Of a stretch of DNA of 64,000 nucleotides, positions 43,755 through 53,454 are shown one piece after another. The stretch's first letter is position 1. The number at the start of each line of letters is the position of its first letter. Where the stretch lies: NCBI RefSeq assembly GCF_009739515.1, contig NZ_CP046535.1:496001-560000 (forward strand), read 5' to 3'. Under the pieces are notes generated by a model. It did not search any database and was not told where the DNA came from. It saw only the letters and a program-made list of their open reading frames with translations. This DNA is from Sphingomonas profundi (GTDB lineage: Bacteria; Pseudomonadota; Alphaproteobacteria; Sphingomonadales; Sphingomonadaceae). The position numbers and the translations under genes are program-made.

Positions 43755-46528
43755 GCGCCCTCGCCGCCGTCCGAGAGATCGTCGTCCGTGTCCGCGTCGC
43801 CGTCGTCGGGGTCGATCGCCGGCTCCGTGATATCGGCGGCCGGGCGCAGGTCCGCCTCGGCCTCCTCCTCATTCTCCTCGATGCGGGCGGCGCCGACGAC
43901 ATGCTCGTCGTCGGCCACGTTGAACAGGCGCACGCCGGCGGAGTTGCGGCCGATCACGCGGGTATCGCCCACCGTCATGCGGATGAGCTTGGCCTGATCG
44001 GTGACGAGCATCAGCTGCTCGCCATTATGCGCCGGGAAGCTGGCGACGACGGGGCCGTTGCGCTTGAGGTTGTCGATGTTGGTGATGCCCTGGCCGCCGC
44101 GTCCCGTGCGGCGATATTCGTAGGCCGAGCTGCGCTTGCCGTAGCCGTTGGCGCACACCGTCAGGATGAACTCCTCGGCGGTGGCGAACTCCGCCATGCG
44201 ATCGGCCGGCAGGGTCGGCCCGGCGTCGTTCTCCTTCCAGGGCGCGGCGCGCAGATACTGGTCGCGCTCCTCCGGCGTGGCGTCGAAGCCGCGCAGGATG
44301 GAGAGGGAGATCACCTCATCCTCGCCGTTCAGGCTGATGCCGCGCACGCCGGCCGCGGTGCGGCTCTGGAACTCGCGCACGTCGGTGGCGGCGAAGCGGA
44401 TCGCCTTGCCGCAGCGCGTGGCCAGCAGCACGTCGTCCGCCTCCGTCAGCAGCGACACGCCGATCAGGCGATCGTCCGATCCCTCTTCGAAGCGCATGGC
44501 GAACTTGCCGGCGGTGGGCACGTTGGCGAAGGCGTCCATCGAGTTGCGCCGCACCGAGCCCCGTGCGGTGGCGAAGAGGATATGGAGTCTCGCCCACTCC
44601 TTCTCGTCCTCCGGCAGCGGCAGCACGGTGGATACCGTCTCGCCGGGCGCCAGCGGCAGCAGGTTCACCATCGGCCGGCCTCGCGCCTGCGGCGCGCCTT
44701 CCGGCAGGCGCCAGACCTTCTGGCGATAGACCTTGCCGTGGGTGGAGAAGAACAGCACGGGCGTGTGGGTGGAGGTGACGAACAGCGCCGTCACCGCGTC
44801 CTCGTCCTTCGTGGACATGCCGGAGCGGCCCTTGCCGCCCTTGCGCTGGGCGCGGAACGCCTCCAGCGGCGTGCGCTTGATGTAGCCGCCGTGGGTGACG
44901 GTGACGACCATCTCCTCGCGCTCGATCAGATCCTCGTCGTCGATGTCGATGCCGCCGGCGGTGATCGTCGTCCTGCGCGGGGTGGCGAACTCGGCGGCGA
45001 TCGCGTCGAGCTCCTCCTCCATCACGGCGTAGAGCCTCGCCCGGTCGCCGAGGATCGCGAGCAGCTCGCCGATCGAGGCGGCCAGCCTGGCGAGCTCGTC
45101 GCCGATCTCGTCGCGGCCGAGGCCGGTCAGACGGTGCAGGCGCAGATCGAGGATGGCGCGGACCTGGGTGTCCGAGAGGCGGTAGGTGTCGCCCTCCACC
45201 TCATGCTCCACCGCCTCGACTAGCGCGATATACTGGGCGATGTCGCCGATCGGCCATTCGCGGGCGGACAGCGTGGCGCGTGCCTCGGCCGGGTTGGCGG
45301 AGCCGCGGATGATGCGGACCACCTCGTCGAGGTTGGTCACGGCGACGACGAGGCCGAGCAAAATGTGGGCCCGCTCGCGCGCCTTCAGCAGCTCAAACTT
45401 CGAGCGGCGGGTGATGACCTCCTCGCGGAACCGGACGAACGCCTCGATGATGTCGCGCAAGGACAGCGTCTCGGGCCGGCCGCCGCGAATGGCGAGCATG
45501 TTGGCGGGGAAGCTCGTCTGCGCCTGGGTGTGGCGCCAGAGCTGGTTCAGCACCACGTCCGGCGTGGCGTCGCGCTTCAGCTCGATGACGATGCGGACGC
45601 CGAAGCGGTTCGATTCGTCGCGGATGTCGGAGATGCCCTCGATCCGCTTGTCCTTGGCGGCCTCGGCGATGCCTTCGACGAGGCCGCTCTTGCCGACCTG
45701 GTAGGGGATCTCGGTCAGCACGATGGCGCGCTTCTCGCCGCGCCCTTCCTCCACCTCGTGGCGGGCGCGCATGATGATCGAGCCCTTGCCCGTGTGATAG
45801 GCGTTACGCGCGCCGCCCTTGCCCAGGATCAGCCCGCCTGTCGGGAAATCGGGGCCGGGGATGATCTCGTGCAGCTCGTCCACGCTGATCGCGGCCGCCT
45901 CAGGATCCAAGGAACGCGCGATGTACGCCTTGCAGCCGGCGATCACCTCGCCCAGATTGTGCGGCGGGATGTTCGTCGCCATGCCGACGGCGATGCCGCC
46001 CGCGCCGTTGACCAGCAGGTTGGGGAAGCGCGCGGGCAGCACCAGCGGCTCCTCGCGCGAGCCGTCATAGTTCGGGCCGAAGTCGACCGTGTCCTTCTCG
46101 ATGTCCTCCAGCAGCGTCATCGCCGCCTTGGTCAGCCGCGCCTCGGTGTACCGCATGGAGGCCGGCATGTCCGGATCCATCGAGCCAAAATTGCCCTGGC
46201 CGTCCATCAGCGGCACGCGCATCGCCCAGTCCTGCGCGAGGCGGGCGAGGGCCATGTAGATCGAGCTGTCGCCGTGCGGATGGTAGTTGCCCATCACGTC
46301 GCCGACGATCTTGGCGCACTTGCGATAGGGCCGGCCGGGGACGAAGCCACCCTCCTGGCTGGCGAACAGGATGCGGCGGTGGACCGGCTTCAGGCCGTCG
46401 CGCACGTCCGGCAGCGCCCGCGCGACGATGACCGACATGGCATAATCGAGGTAGGACGACTTCATCTCGTCGACGATCGAGATGGGCGAGATATCGGCGT
46501 TTTCGATGGACGGCGGGACGCTGGCCAA
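43751..46528 (-). CDS. gyrA: DNA gyrase subunit A
   Basis: The DNA-cleaving subunit of gyrase, 925 residues. The catalytic Tyr127 is in [14 protein letters not shown]. The GyrA box is present as QRKGGKG in [15 protein letters not shown], which separates it from ParC. The C-terminal beta-pinwheel is followed by an acidic tail ([10 protein letters not shown] onward). The quinolone-determining region reads [16 protein letters not shown]. Ser88 matches E. coli Ser83, but Met92 stands where E. coli has Asp87. Its stop overlaps the DUF952 start. Confidence 0.97.
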   Translation of the reverse strand: MASVPPSIENADISPISIVDEMKSSYLDYAMSVIVARALPDVRDGLKPVHRRILFASQEGGFVPGRPYRKCAKIVGDVMGNYHPHGDSSIYMALARLAQDWAMRVPLMDGQGNFGSMDPDMPASMRYTEARLTKAAMTLLEDIEKDTVDFGPNYDGSREEPLVLPARFPNLLVNGAGGIAVGMATNIPPHNLGEVIAGCKAYIARSLDPEAAAISVDELHEIIPGPDFPTGGLILGKGGARNAYHTGKGSIIMRARHEVEEGRGEKRAIVLTEIPYQVGKSGLVEGIAEAAKDKRIEGISDIRDESNRFGVRIVIELKRDATPDVVLNQLWRHTQAQTSFPANMLAIRGGRPETLSLRDIIEAFVRFREEVITRRSKFELLKARERAHILLGLVVAVTNLDEVVRIIRGSANPAEARATLSAREWPIGDIAQYIALVEAVEHEVEGDTYRLSDTQVRAILDLRLHRLTGLGRDEIGDELARLAASIGELLAILGDRARLYAVMEEELDAIAAEFATPRRTTITAGGIDIDDEDLIEREEMVVTVTHGGYIKRTPLEAFRAQRKGGKGRSGMSTKDEDAVTALFVTSTHTPVLFFSTHGKVYRQKVWRLPEGAPQARGRPMVNLLPLAPGETVSTVLPLPEDEKEWARLHILFATARGSVRRNSMDAFANVPTAGKFAMRFEEGSDDRLIGVSLLTEADDVLLATRCGKAIRFAATDVREFQSRTAAGVRGISLNGEDEVISLSILRGFDATPEERDQYLRAAPWKENDAGPTLPADRMAEFATAEEFILTVCANGYGKRSSAYEYRRTGRGGQGITNIDNLKRNGPVVASFPAHNGEQLMLVTDQAKLIRMTVGDTRVIGRNSAGVRLFNVADDEHVVGAARIEENEEEAEADLRPAADITEPAIDPDDGDADTDDDLSDGGEGA

Positions 46529-46625
46529 TGTGGGTTCCGTGGGTAGTGGCAGGGGATCGCGCGCCGTGCGGCGGCACGGGCTCTACCGTAGCGGGAACGT
46601 CACGAAAACGCCAACACCAAAGGGG

Positions 46626-47387
46626 TCAGCGGCCGCGCACGAACCGCCAGACCGCCTCGTCAGAGCCCTCGGCGACGAAGCGGTAGCCGTCGCTGTCGAA
46701 GCCCTTCAGGTCCTCCGCCGCGCCGATGCGATGCTCGCACATCCAGCGCGCCATCATCCCCCGCGCTCGCTTGGCGGCGAAGCTGTTGAAGCGCAGGCCG
46801 TCCGGCCCTTCCTCGCGGAAGTCGATCGAGAGGATGCGCGCGCCGGCGGGCGGCGCCTGTTCCACCACGTGCCAATATTCCTTGCTGGCAAGGTTCACGA
46901 TCACGGCCGATCCGCTCTCCGCCAGGTCGGCGGCGAGCAGGTCGCTGACCCGGTTGCCCCACCAGCGGTAGAGATCGGGCTTGCGGCCGGGCGCCCACTT
47001 CGTCCCCATTTCAAGCCGATAGGGGCGGATCATGTCGAGCGGACGCAGCAGGCCGTAGAGGCCGGAGAGGATGCGCAGATGGTCCTGCGCGAAGGCGATC
47101 GCCGGCTCGTCCAGCGTCTTCGCCTCGAACCCGACATAGACGTCGCCGGCGAAGGCGCGGATCGCCGGCCGCTCCGGCGCGTCGGCATAGTCGCGGAAGC
47201 GCTGGGCGTTCAGCTTCGCGAGCGTATCGGAGATGTGCATCAGGCCCATCAGCTTCTTCGGGCCGAGCTTGGCGGCGGCGGCGGCGAGCGTCGCCGCATC
47301 GGCGGCGAAGCGCGGCGCGGCCGTGGCGAGCGGCGGCAGCGGGCTCTTATAGTCGAGCGACTTGGCGGGCGAGATGAGCGCGATCAT
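46626..47387 (-). CDS. yaaA: Peroxide stress protein YaaA (DUF328/UPF0246)
   Basis: A DNA-binding-type protein that limits iron and oxidative damage in E. coli. 253 residues from the ATG at 47387: MIALISPAKSLDYKSPLPP, YVGFEAKTLDEP, LRILSGLYGLLRPLDMIRPY, RLEMGTKW and VNLASKEYWHVV, all diagnostic. A further eight residues upstream are open but unlike homologues. The 97-base gap to gyrA carries no clear signal. Confidence 0.94.
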   Translation of the reverse strand: MIALISPAKSLDYKSPLPPLATAAPRFAADAATLAAAAAKLGPKKLMGLMHISDTLAKLNAQRFRDYADAPERPAIRAFAGDVYVGFEAKTLDEPAIAFAQDHLRILSGLYGLLRPLDMIRPYRLEMGTKWAPGRKPDLYRWWGNRVSDLLAADLAESGSAVIVNLASKEYWHVVEQAPPAGARILSIDFREEGPDGLRFNSFAAKRARGMMARWMCEHRIGAAEDLKGFDSDGYRFVAEGSDEAVWRFVRGR

Positions 47388-47576
47388 GCCGGGCGCGTAG
47401 CAGGCGGCCACCCCGCGGCAAAGTGGCGCCGCGCATCGGCCATGGACCCGATGGGGTTCAAGCGTCGTTCAGCGCACGGGCGGCATCCCGCCCGGCGTGC
47501 CCCGCTTGTATGGCTTGCGGGCGAGAGTGTATGAACGGGCAGCGAGGCGGCGTGACCGCAAGAGGAGGCTGAAGGG

Positions 47577-48830
47577 ATGAAGTTCGTTTCCACGATGGCG
47601 CTGGGCGTGGCCCTGGCGCTGGGCGGCGCCGCGATCGTCGGCGTCGCGCCGGCCGTCGCCAAGGAGAAGGCGGAGAAGCCCGCCAAGGCCAAGAGCTACA
47701 ATCTGAGCAAGCCGGTGCGCGAGGCGGTGGCCGCGGCGCAGGCGGCGCTCGCCAAGGGCGATGCGGCGACGGCGCAGGCCAGCGTCTCCACCGCGCTGGC
47801 GGCGGCGACCACGCCGGACGACAAATATGTCGCGAGCTCCGTGCAGTATGAGATCGCCGCCAAGAGCAACGACCAGGCGAAGATCAGCGACGCGGTGGAC
47901 GGCATGCTCGCCAGCGGCGTGGCGCCGGCGGACCAGCAGGTCCAGCTCTACGCCGTGCAGGGCAAGCTGGCCTACAACGCCAAGAACATGGCCAAGTCCG
48001 AGCAGGCGCTGCAGCAGGCGGTAACGCTCGGCACCACCGATCCCGACGTCTACGCGCTGCTGGTCGAGGCCAAGGCGCGTGCCGGCAAGCCGGCGGAGGC
48101 GATCACCATGCTGGAGACCTCGATCGCCAAGCAGAAGGCCGCCGGCCAGAAGGTGCCGAGCGAGTGGTACGGCCGCGGCATCGCCATCGCCTACGGCGCC
48201 AAGCTGCCGAACGAGACCGAGCGGCTGACCCAGGCGTGGCTGGCCGACTATCCGGCGAGCAACAACTGGCGCGACTCGCTGATCACCTATCGCGATCTGC
48301 ACAAGCTGGACGCCGACTATAATCTCGATCTGATGCGCCTGATGCGCACGGCCAAGGCGCTGAAGGGCGAGCGGGACTATTCGGAATATGCCGAGGCGGT
48401 GTACCTGAAATATCCGGGCGAGGGTAAGAGCGTGCTCGACGAGGGCGTCGCCGCCGGCATGGTGAAGCTGACGGCGGGCAGCAACTTCAAGTTCATGAGC
48501 GATCAGGCCGGCGGCCGCGTGGCCGCCGACAAGGCCGATCTCGCCTCCGCCTCCAAGGCCGCCAAGGCATCTGCCACCGGCAAGTCCGCCGCCGCCACCG
48601 CCGACAGCTATCTCGGCTATGGCGATTATGCGAGCGCGATCGATCTCTACAACGTCGCGCTCCAGAAGGGCGGCGTCGATGCGAACACGATCAACACGCG
48701 CCTCGGCATGGCGCTGGCGAAGGCCGGCCGCAAGGACGAGGCGAAGGCCGCGTTCGCCAAGATCACCGGGCCGCGCGCGTCGCTCGCCAAATACTGGATG
48801 ATCTACCTGGACGCGCCGGCCGCCGCCTGA
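47577..48830 (+). CDS. Secreted tetratricopeptide-repeat protein
   Basis: A 417-residue protein with a signal peptide (ATG 47577, ALGVALALGGAAIVGVAPAVA) and then helical repeats. Clear TPR units are AVQGKLAYNAKNMAKSEQAL, DVYALLVEAKARAGKPAEAI and, near the end, SYLGYGDYASAIDLYNVALQ and TRLGMALAKAGRKDEAKAAF. It is Ala/Lys-rich and likely periplasmic. The function is unknown. A strong terminator follows. The upstream 47388-47576 gap is its promoter region. Confidence 0.85.
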   Translation: MKFVSTMALGVALALGGAAIVGVAPAVAKEKAEKPAKAKSYNLSKPVREAVAAAQAALAKGDAATAQASVSTALAAATTPDDKYVASSVQYEIAAKSNDQAKISDAVDGMLASGVAPADQQVQLYAVQGKLAYNAKNMAKSEQALQQAVTLGTTDPDVYALLVEAKARAGKPAEAITMLETSIAKQKAAGQKVPSEWYGRGIAIAYGAKLPNETERLTQAWLADYPASNNWRDSLITYRDLHKLDADYNLDLMRLMRTAKALKGERDYSEYAEAVYLKYPGEGKSVLDEGVAAGMVKLTAGSNFKFMSDQAGGRVAADKADLASASKAAKASATGKSAAATADSYLGYGDYASAIDLYNVALQKGGVDANTINTRLGMALAKAGRKDEAKAAFAKITGPRASLAKYWMIYLDAPAAA

Positions 48831-48847
48831 GGCTTACGCCGGCAAGG

Positions 48848-48890
48848 GGAGGGGCGGCGGGGCTCATGCCTCGCCGCCCCTCCTTTTTTT
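48848..48890 (+). terminator. Rho-independent terminator after the TPR gene
   Basis: A 16-bp stem (48848-48863 with 48868-48883, one G-T pair) closes a TCAT loop and is followed by seven T. It ends the rightward TPR gene. Confidence 0.93.
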
Positions 48891-48903
48891 GCCCTCGCCG
48901 CGC

Positions 48904-49521
48904 CTACGAGTCCGCGCCGGGATAGGGCGATTTCGCCAGCAGGCCCGCCAGATGTGCCGCGTTCGTCGCGACGGTGGCGGCCGTCTGGCGGACCTTCTCG
49001 GGCACGGGATCAAGCTCGTTGAAGTTCTTCGATCCCATCGCCTCCCCCACCCAGTAGCAGGCGCCGACCGCCGGGATCGTCCAGCCGACATCGTTCAGCG
49101 CCTGGCCCAGTTCCGCCCACACATGGTGCGCGCCATCCTCGTTGCCGACGATCGCCGCCACCGCCACCTTGGACGAAGGCGGCATGCGGCCCTGATCGTC
49201 CGTCTCGCTGATGAAGGCGTCCATCCGCTCCAGCACGCGCTTGGCCACGCTACAGGGCTGGCCCATCCAGATCGGCGTGCCGAAGACGAGTATGTCGGCG
49301 GCGAGGATCTTCTCGCGCAGGTGCGGCCAGTCGTCGCCGTCGCCCTCGTCGGAGGTGACGCCGGGCAGGATCGCGTGCGCGGCCATGCGGATCGTCGGCT
49401 GCACGGTGACACCGCGCGCGGTGAGCGCCGCGGCCACCACCGCGATCATCGCATCGGTGGAACTCGCCTCCCCGGCCTTGAACTTCAGGGTGCAGTTGAT
49501 CGGTAGTGCCGTCAGTGCCAT
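48904..49521 (-). CDS. Flavodoxin/NADPH-dependent FMN reductase family protein
   Basis: A 205-residue flavodoxin-fold protein. The FMN phosphate loop region is FKAGEASSTDAMIAVVAAAL, the second loop is ADILVFGTPIWMGQPCSVAK, and the third is VAAIVGNEDGAHHVWAELG. It is probably a quinone, azo-compound or flavin reductase. ATG 49521 is chosen because GGAGG lies five bases upstream. The Lrp-type regulator gene is just upstream on the same strand. Confidence 0.88.
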   Translation of the reverse strand: MALTALPINCTLKFKAGEASSTDAMIAVVAAALTARGVTVQPTIRMAAHAILPGVTSDEGDGDDWPHLREKILAADILVFGTPIWMGQPCSVAKRVLERMDAFISETDDQGRMPPSSKVAVAAIVGNEDGAHHVWAELGQALNDVGWTIPAVGACYWVGEAMGSKNFNELDPVPEKVRQTAATVATNAAHLAGLLAKSPYPGADS

Positions 49522-49576
49522 CGCATCCTCCATCCCAGCGCAAGGCACGACGCGGGGCGGGGGAGCGGGTTCCCGC

Positions 49577-50062
49577 TCAGGCCGGATCGACGGGTATGCC
49601 GGGCTCGTCCTTCGAGGTGCGGATGGTGAGCGAGGTCTTCACGCTCGCGACGTGAGGCGCGGTGGTGAGGTGCGAGGTGAGGAAGGACTGGAACGCCTGG
49701 AGATCGTGCGCGACGATCTTCAGGATGAAGTCGATCTCGCCGTTCAGCATGTGACATTCGCGCACTTCCGGCAGATCGGCGACATGCGCCTCGAACCGCC
49801 GCAGATCCTCCTCGGCCTGGCTGCGCAGGCTGACGAGGGCGAACACGGTGATGGCGTAGCCCAGCGCGCGCGGGTTCAGCCGGGCATGATAGCCTTCGAT
49901 GACGCCGCTCTCCTCCAGCGTGCGCACGCGGCGCAGGCACGGCGGCGCGGTAAGGCCGGAGCGGCGGGCGAGCTCGACATTGGTGATGCGCCCTTCGGCT
50001 TGCAGTTCGGCGAGAATGGCGCGATCGATGGAGTCGAGGGACGGAGACGAGACCAAGACCAA
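49577..50062 (-). CDS. Lrp/AsnC family transcriptional regulator
   Basis: A 161-residue feast/famine regulator. The N-terminal winged HTH is DSIDRAILAELQAEGRITNV, LARRSGLTAPPCLRRVRTLE; the C-terminal RAM ligand domain contains LPEVRECHMLNGEIDFILKI. It probably senses an amino acid and controls nearby or distant genes. It is divergent from the histidine kinase gene and precedes the flavodoxin gene. Confidence 0.92.
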   Translation of the reverse strand: MVLVSSPSLDSIDRAILAELQAEGRITNVELARRSGLTAPPCLRRVRTLEESGVIEGYHARLNPRALGYAITVFALVSLRSQAEEDLRRFEAHVADLPEVRECHMLNGEIDFILKIVAHDLQAFQSFLTSHLTTAPHVASVKTSLTIRTSKDEPGIPVDPA

Positions 50063-50079
50063 TCCTTTCCGTCTATATG

Positions 50080-50125
50080 GCCATCTTATAATATAATTTC
50101 ACGGCAATGCAATTGTCCCACAATG
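50080..50125. promoter_or_regulatory. AT-rich divergent control region next to the Lrp-type gene
   Basis: A rare AT-rich block, including TTATAATATAATTTC at 50090-50104, in the 176-base gap between the Lrp/AsnC gene and the histidine kinase. It is a likely promoter and a good candidate for an Lrp-type autoregulatory site, as these regulators often bind AT-rich DNA in front of their own gene. No exact operator can be claimed. Confidence 0.4.
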
Positions 50126-50238
50126 CGACGGGCGCGCATCGCGGCTGCGAAGCGGCTGTTGCAAGAGGGCCGGGCACGCTATCTAAGGCGCGGTGACGGC
50201 GTGGTAACCGCGCCGTAAATCATCGACAGGGGAAGGCC

Positions 50239-51888
50239 TTGCGCTTCGACGACAAGCTGGCGACGGTGCTGGCGCAGCCGCGGACAGACGCGGCGGCGCG
50301 CGCCGCCGCGTGGCGGCAGATCGTCGACATCCTGGCGCAGCGCTCGGCCGCCGAGGCGGATGTGCCGCTGGCCGACGACGCCCTGGCGCTGCTGCGCGCG
50401 CTGCGCGACGAGGTGCCGCAGGCGGTACGGGCGGAGGCAGTCGCCGCGATCGCCGGCCGCCGCGTCCACCCGGCCATCGTCGGGCTGATCGCCGAGGAGC
50501 GGCCCGCCATCGCCGCCGCGCTGATCGGCCGGGTGGTGCTGGACGATGCGGCGTGGCTGGCACTGCTGCCGCGCCTCTCGCCGGTGGCGCGTTCGCTGCT
50601 GCGGCACCGGCGCGATCTCTCGCCGGCGGTGACGGCTGGGCTGGCGAGCTTCGGCACGAGCGATTTCGCGCTGCCCCCGGCCGATCCGGCGCCGGTCGCG
50701 GCCGCGCTGCTGATCCCGCTGGAGACGCCGCAGCCCCCGGCCGAGGGACCGAGCGGCGAGACGCAGATCCGCGACCTGCTGGATCGCATCGCCGCCTACC
50801 GGCGCGACGAGCCGCCGGTCGCCGCCGCGACGCCGGTGTTGTCGCCGGCCGAGACGTTCCGCTTCGAGACGGGCGCCGACGGCGTCATCCTGTGGGTGGA
50901 AGGCGCGCCGCGCGGCCCCCTGATCGGCGCGACGATCGCGCGCGCGGCCGCCAGCCTGGGCCACGGCGTCGATGGGCAGGCGGCCGGCGCCTTCCGCCAC
51001 CGCGCCGCCTTTCGCGAGGCGCGCCTCTCCGTCGCCGGCGAATCGGCCGCCTCGGGCGAGTGGCGCATCGCCGGCGTGCCGGTGTTCGATCCGCGCGACG
51101 GCCGCTTCACCGGCTATCGCGGCACCGCCCGCCGGCCAAGATCGGACGAGCGGGCGGCGGTGGACGGCGGCCTCTACGGATCGGGCCTGCCGGCCGATTC
51201 GCTGCGGCAGCTGGTGCACGAGCTGCGCACCCCGCTGAACGCGATCGTGGGCTTCGGCGAGATGATCGAGCGGCAGGTGCTCGGCCCCGCCGCCTTCCCC
51301 TACCGCGCCCGCGCCGCCGAGATCGTCGATCATGGGCGGCGGCTGCTCGGCGCGGTCGACGATCTCGACATGGCGGCGCGGATCGACACGCGGCGGCTGG
51401 AGGCGACGCCCGACCGCATCGACGCCACCGCGCTGCTGCACCGCCTGCGCGAGGATTTTCGCGGCGTCGCCGATGCGCGCGGCGTGGTGCTGACGGTAGC
51501 GGTGGCGGGCGGGATCGGGCCGGTCGCGGCCGATCCGCTGGCGATCGAGCGCATGTTCGCCCGGCTGCTGGCCGCCACCATCGGCCTGGGCCAGCCCGGC
51601 GAGACGATCGCCATCGATCTGGCGAGCGCCGGCGACGACGTGCTGCTGCGCCTGTCCCGCCCGGCGATCGTGGGCGGGTGTGACGAGCGCGGGCTGCTCG
51701 ATCCCGGCTACACGCCCGAGGGCGACTGGCCGGACGCGCCGGTGCTGGGGCTCGGCTTCGCGCTGCGGCTGATCCGCAATCTGGCGGCCGGCGCCGGCGG
51801 CGAGCTGACGATCGAGCCGGGCAGCTTCCTGCTGCGCCTGCCCGCCGCGGGCCAGGCCGGCGTGCGGACGGGGGCGGCGCCGCTCTGA
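50239..51888 (+). CDS. Soluble histidine kinase-like protein, degenerate ATPase domain
   Basis: A 549-residue protein with no membrane segment. The first 180 residues are helical and repeat-like (many Ala, Leu, Arg). A PAS-like part follows (ETFRFETGADGVILWV, GEWRIAGVPVFDPRDGRFTG). HisKA has His327 in LRQLVHELRTPLNAIVGFGEM. The ATPase part keeps only LGLGFALRLIRNLAAGAGGEL. The N box has no Asn (IERMFARLLAATIGL) and no DxGxG is seen, so kinase activity is doubtful. TTG is the start, with AGGGG upstream. A regulator or phosphatase role in a phosphorelay is possible. Confidence 0.75.
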   Translation: MRFDDKLATVLAQPRTDAAARAAAWRQIVDILAQRSAAEADVPLADDALALLRALRDEVPQAVRAEAVAAIAGRRVHPAIVGLIAEERPAIAAALIGRVVLDDAAWLALLPRLSPVARSLLRHRRDLSPAVTAGLASFGTSDFALPPADPAPVAAALLIPLETPQPPAEGPSGETQIRDLLDRIAAYRRDEPPVAAATPVLSPAETFRFETGADGVILWVEGAPRGPLIGATIARAAASLGHGVDGQAAGAFRHRAAFREARLSVAGESAASGEWRIAGVPVFDPRDGRFTGYRGTARRPRSDERAAVDGGLYGSGLPADSLRQLVHELRTPLNAIVGFGEMIERQVLGPAAFPYRARAAEIVDHGRRLLGAVDDLDMAARIDTRRLEATPDRIDATALLHRLREDFRGVADARGVVLTVAVAGGIGPVAADPLAIERMFARLLAATIGLGQPGETIAIDLASAGDDVLLRLSRPAIVGGCDERGLLDPGYTPEGDWPDAPVLGLGFALRLIRNLAAGAGGELTIEPGSFLLRLPAAGQAGVRTGAAPL

Positions 51889-51932
51889 CTTGCCACGGGG
51901 CCGACGCCTCCGCTATCGCGGGCCGGCATGGC

Positions 51933-52008
51933 GGGCCTGTAGCTCAACGGTTAGAGCTGGCCGCTCATAACGGCTAGGTTGCGGGTTCGAGTCCTGCCGG
52001 GCCCACCA
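51933..52008 (+). tRNA. tRNA with CAT anticodon, probably tRNA-Ile2
   Basis: A cloverleaf of 76 nt with encoded CCA. The acceptor is GGGCCTG/CGGGCCC, the anticodon stem GGCCG/CGGCT around CTCATAA (anticodon CAT), the T arm GCGGG/CCTGC. It is not initiator tRNA (no C1-A mismatch, no three-GC anticodon stem). The eight-base D loop (AACGGTTA) matches tRNA-Ile2, whose C34 is turned into lysidine to read AUA, better than elongator Met. Confidence 0.85.
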
Positions 52009-52030
52009 TGCCGTTGCCGCCGCGCGATCC

Positions 52031-52357
52031 TCAGCCTCGCGGCGCGAGCAGGATCAGGAGCGCGCCGGCCAGGCACAGCAGGCTGCCGCCCGCGTCCCAG
52101 CGATCCGGCCGCACGCCCTCGACCAGCCACAGCCAGACGATCGAGGCGATGATGTAGACGCCGCCATAAGCGGCAAAGGCGCGGCCGGCGGCATCCGCCG
52201 GGCTCCAGCTGAGCGCCCAGGCGAAGAACAGCAGGGCGGCGACGCCCGGCACCAGCCACCAGGCCGGGCGATCGAGCCGCAGCCAGCCCCAGAAGGCGAA
52301 GCAGCCGGCGATCTCGGCCATAGCGGCCAGCGGATAGATGAGGGCGGTCTTGACCAT
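52031..52357 (-). CDS. YnfA/UPF0060 family small membrane protein
   Basis: A 108-residue protein with four transmembrane helices, of the YnfA family within the small multidrug resistance fold. Signature parts are [20 protein letters not shown] and [20 protein letters not shown]. Some members have been reported to export cationic compounds. ATG 52357 begins [18 protein letters not shown] as in homologues. It is divergent from the CDF gene. Confidence 0.9.
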   Translation of the reverse strand: MVKTALIYPLAAMAEIAGCFAFWGWLRLDRPAWWLVPGVAALLFFAWALSWSPADAAGRAFAAYGGVYIIASIVWLWLVEGVRPDRWDAGGSLLCLAGALLILLAPRG

Positions 52358-53390
52358 CGCCGCCACCTGGCGTCCTAAGCGGCACCAAGGCAAGCGTGTT
52401 GCGGAGGCGACCATCGGCAGCGGCCATCACCACGGCGGTCAGGCACACGGGCACGCCCACGATCACGCGCACGATCACGCCCACGATCACGGGGCGCACG
52501 CGCATGGCGGCCACAGCCACGCGCCGGCCGATTTCGGCCGCGCCTTCCTGATCGGCATCACGCTAAACCTGGGCTTCGTGGCGGTGGAGGCGGGGTTCGG
52601 CCTGGCGGTCGATTCGATGGCCCTGCTGGCCGATGCCGGGCACAATCTGTCGGACGTGCTGGGCCTGGTGATGGCGTGGGGCGCCTTCACGCTGGGCCGC
52701 CGCCCGTCCAACGAGCGGTTCACCTACGGCATGGGCGGATCGACGATCCTGGCCGCCCTGTTCAACGCATTGCTGCTGCTCGTCGCCTGCGGCGCGATCC
52801 TGCTGGAGGCGGTGCGCCGCTTCGCCACGGCGCCGGAAGTGCCGGGCGTGCCGGTGATGGCGGTGGCGGCGGCGGGCATCGTCGTAAACCTCGCTACCGC
52901 GCTGCTGTTCGCGCGCGGGCGGGAGGGCGACGTCAACCTGCGCGGCGCCTATCTCCACATGGCGGCGGATGCGGCGGTCTCCGCCGGGGTGGTGGTGGCG
53001 GGGCTGCTGACGCTGGTGAGCGGCATACGGTGGATCGATCCGGCGACCAGCCTCGTCATCGTCGCGGTGATCCTGGCGGGTACATGGGGGTTGCTGCGCG
53101 AATCGCTGACGCTGGCGCTGCACGCCGTGCCGCCCGGTATCGATCCGGCGGCGGTGACGGCGGCGCTCTCCGCCGTGCCGGGCGTCAGCGGCGTCCACCA
53201 CGTCCACATCTGGGCGACGAGCACCACCCGCACCGCGCTGACCGCGCATCTGGTGATGCCGGCGGGGCCGCCGGGCGACGCCTTCCTGCGCGCGCTGGCC
53301 GACAATCTGGAGCATCGCTTCCGCATCGGCCACAGCACCTTCCAGGTGGAGCGCGGCGACGATCGCGACGGCTGCGGCGCCCACGCGTGA
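52338..53390 (+). CDS. Cation diffusion facilitator metal exporter
   Basis: Exports Zn2+ or a related divalent ion in exchange for protons. The body has six transmembrane helices with metal-site [12 protein letters not shown] and [11 protein letters not shown], and a cytoplasmic C-terminal domain ([20 protein letters not shown]). A His-rich N-terminal arm ([20 protein letters not shown]) is coded by near-identical 12-base units. The open frame starts at ATG 52338, but that overlaps ynfA. A perfect GGAGG lies five bases before an in-frame ATC at 52413, which would begin (M)[13 protein letters not shown] as in homologues. The true start may therefore be 52413. Confidence 0.88.
   Translation: MRAVLTIAATWRPKRHQGKRVAEATIGSGHHHGGQAHGHAHDHAHDHAHDHGAHAHGGHSHAPADFGRAFLIGITLNLGFVAVEAGFGLAVDSMALLADAGHNLSDVLGLVMAWGAFTLGRRPSNERFTYGMGGSTILAALFNALLLLVACGAILLEAVRRFATAPEVPGVPVMAVAAAGIVVNLATALLFARGREGDVNLRGAYLHMAADAAVSAGVVVAGLLTLVSGIRWIDPATSLVIVAVILAGTWGLLRESLTLALHAVPPGIDPAAVTAALSAVPGVSGVHHVHIWATSTTRTALTAHLVMPAGPPGDAFLRALADNLEHRFRIGHSTFQVERGDDRDGCGAHA
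52403..52415 (+). promoter_or_regulatory. Strong ribosome-binding site before an ATC codon
   Basis: GGAGG at 52403-52407, five bases, then ATC 52413-52415 in the CDF frame. No ATG, GTG or TTG in frame lies between 52353 and the His-rich arm. The spacing is ideal for initiation at this ATC. Confidence 0.5.
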
Positions 53391-53454
53391 CGGCAACGGC
53401 GCTGCAAGGATTGGCCGCTATCGTGGCCGGCGCCCGCCAGACGAGACCCAGCCG

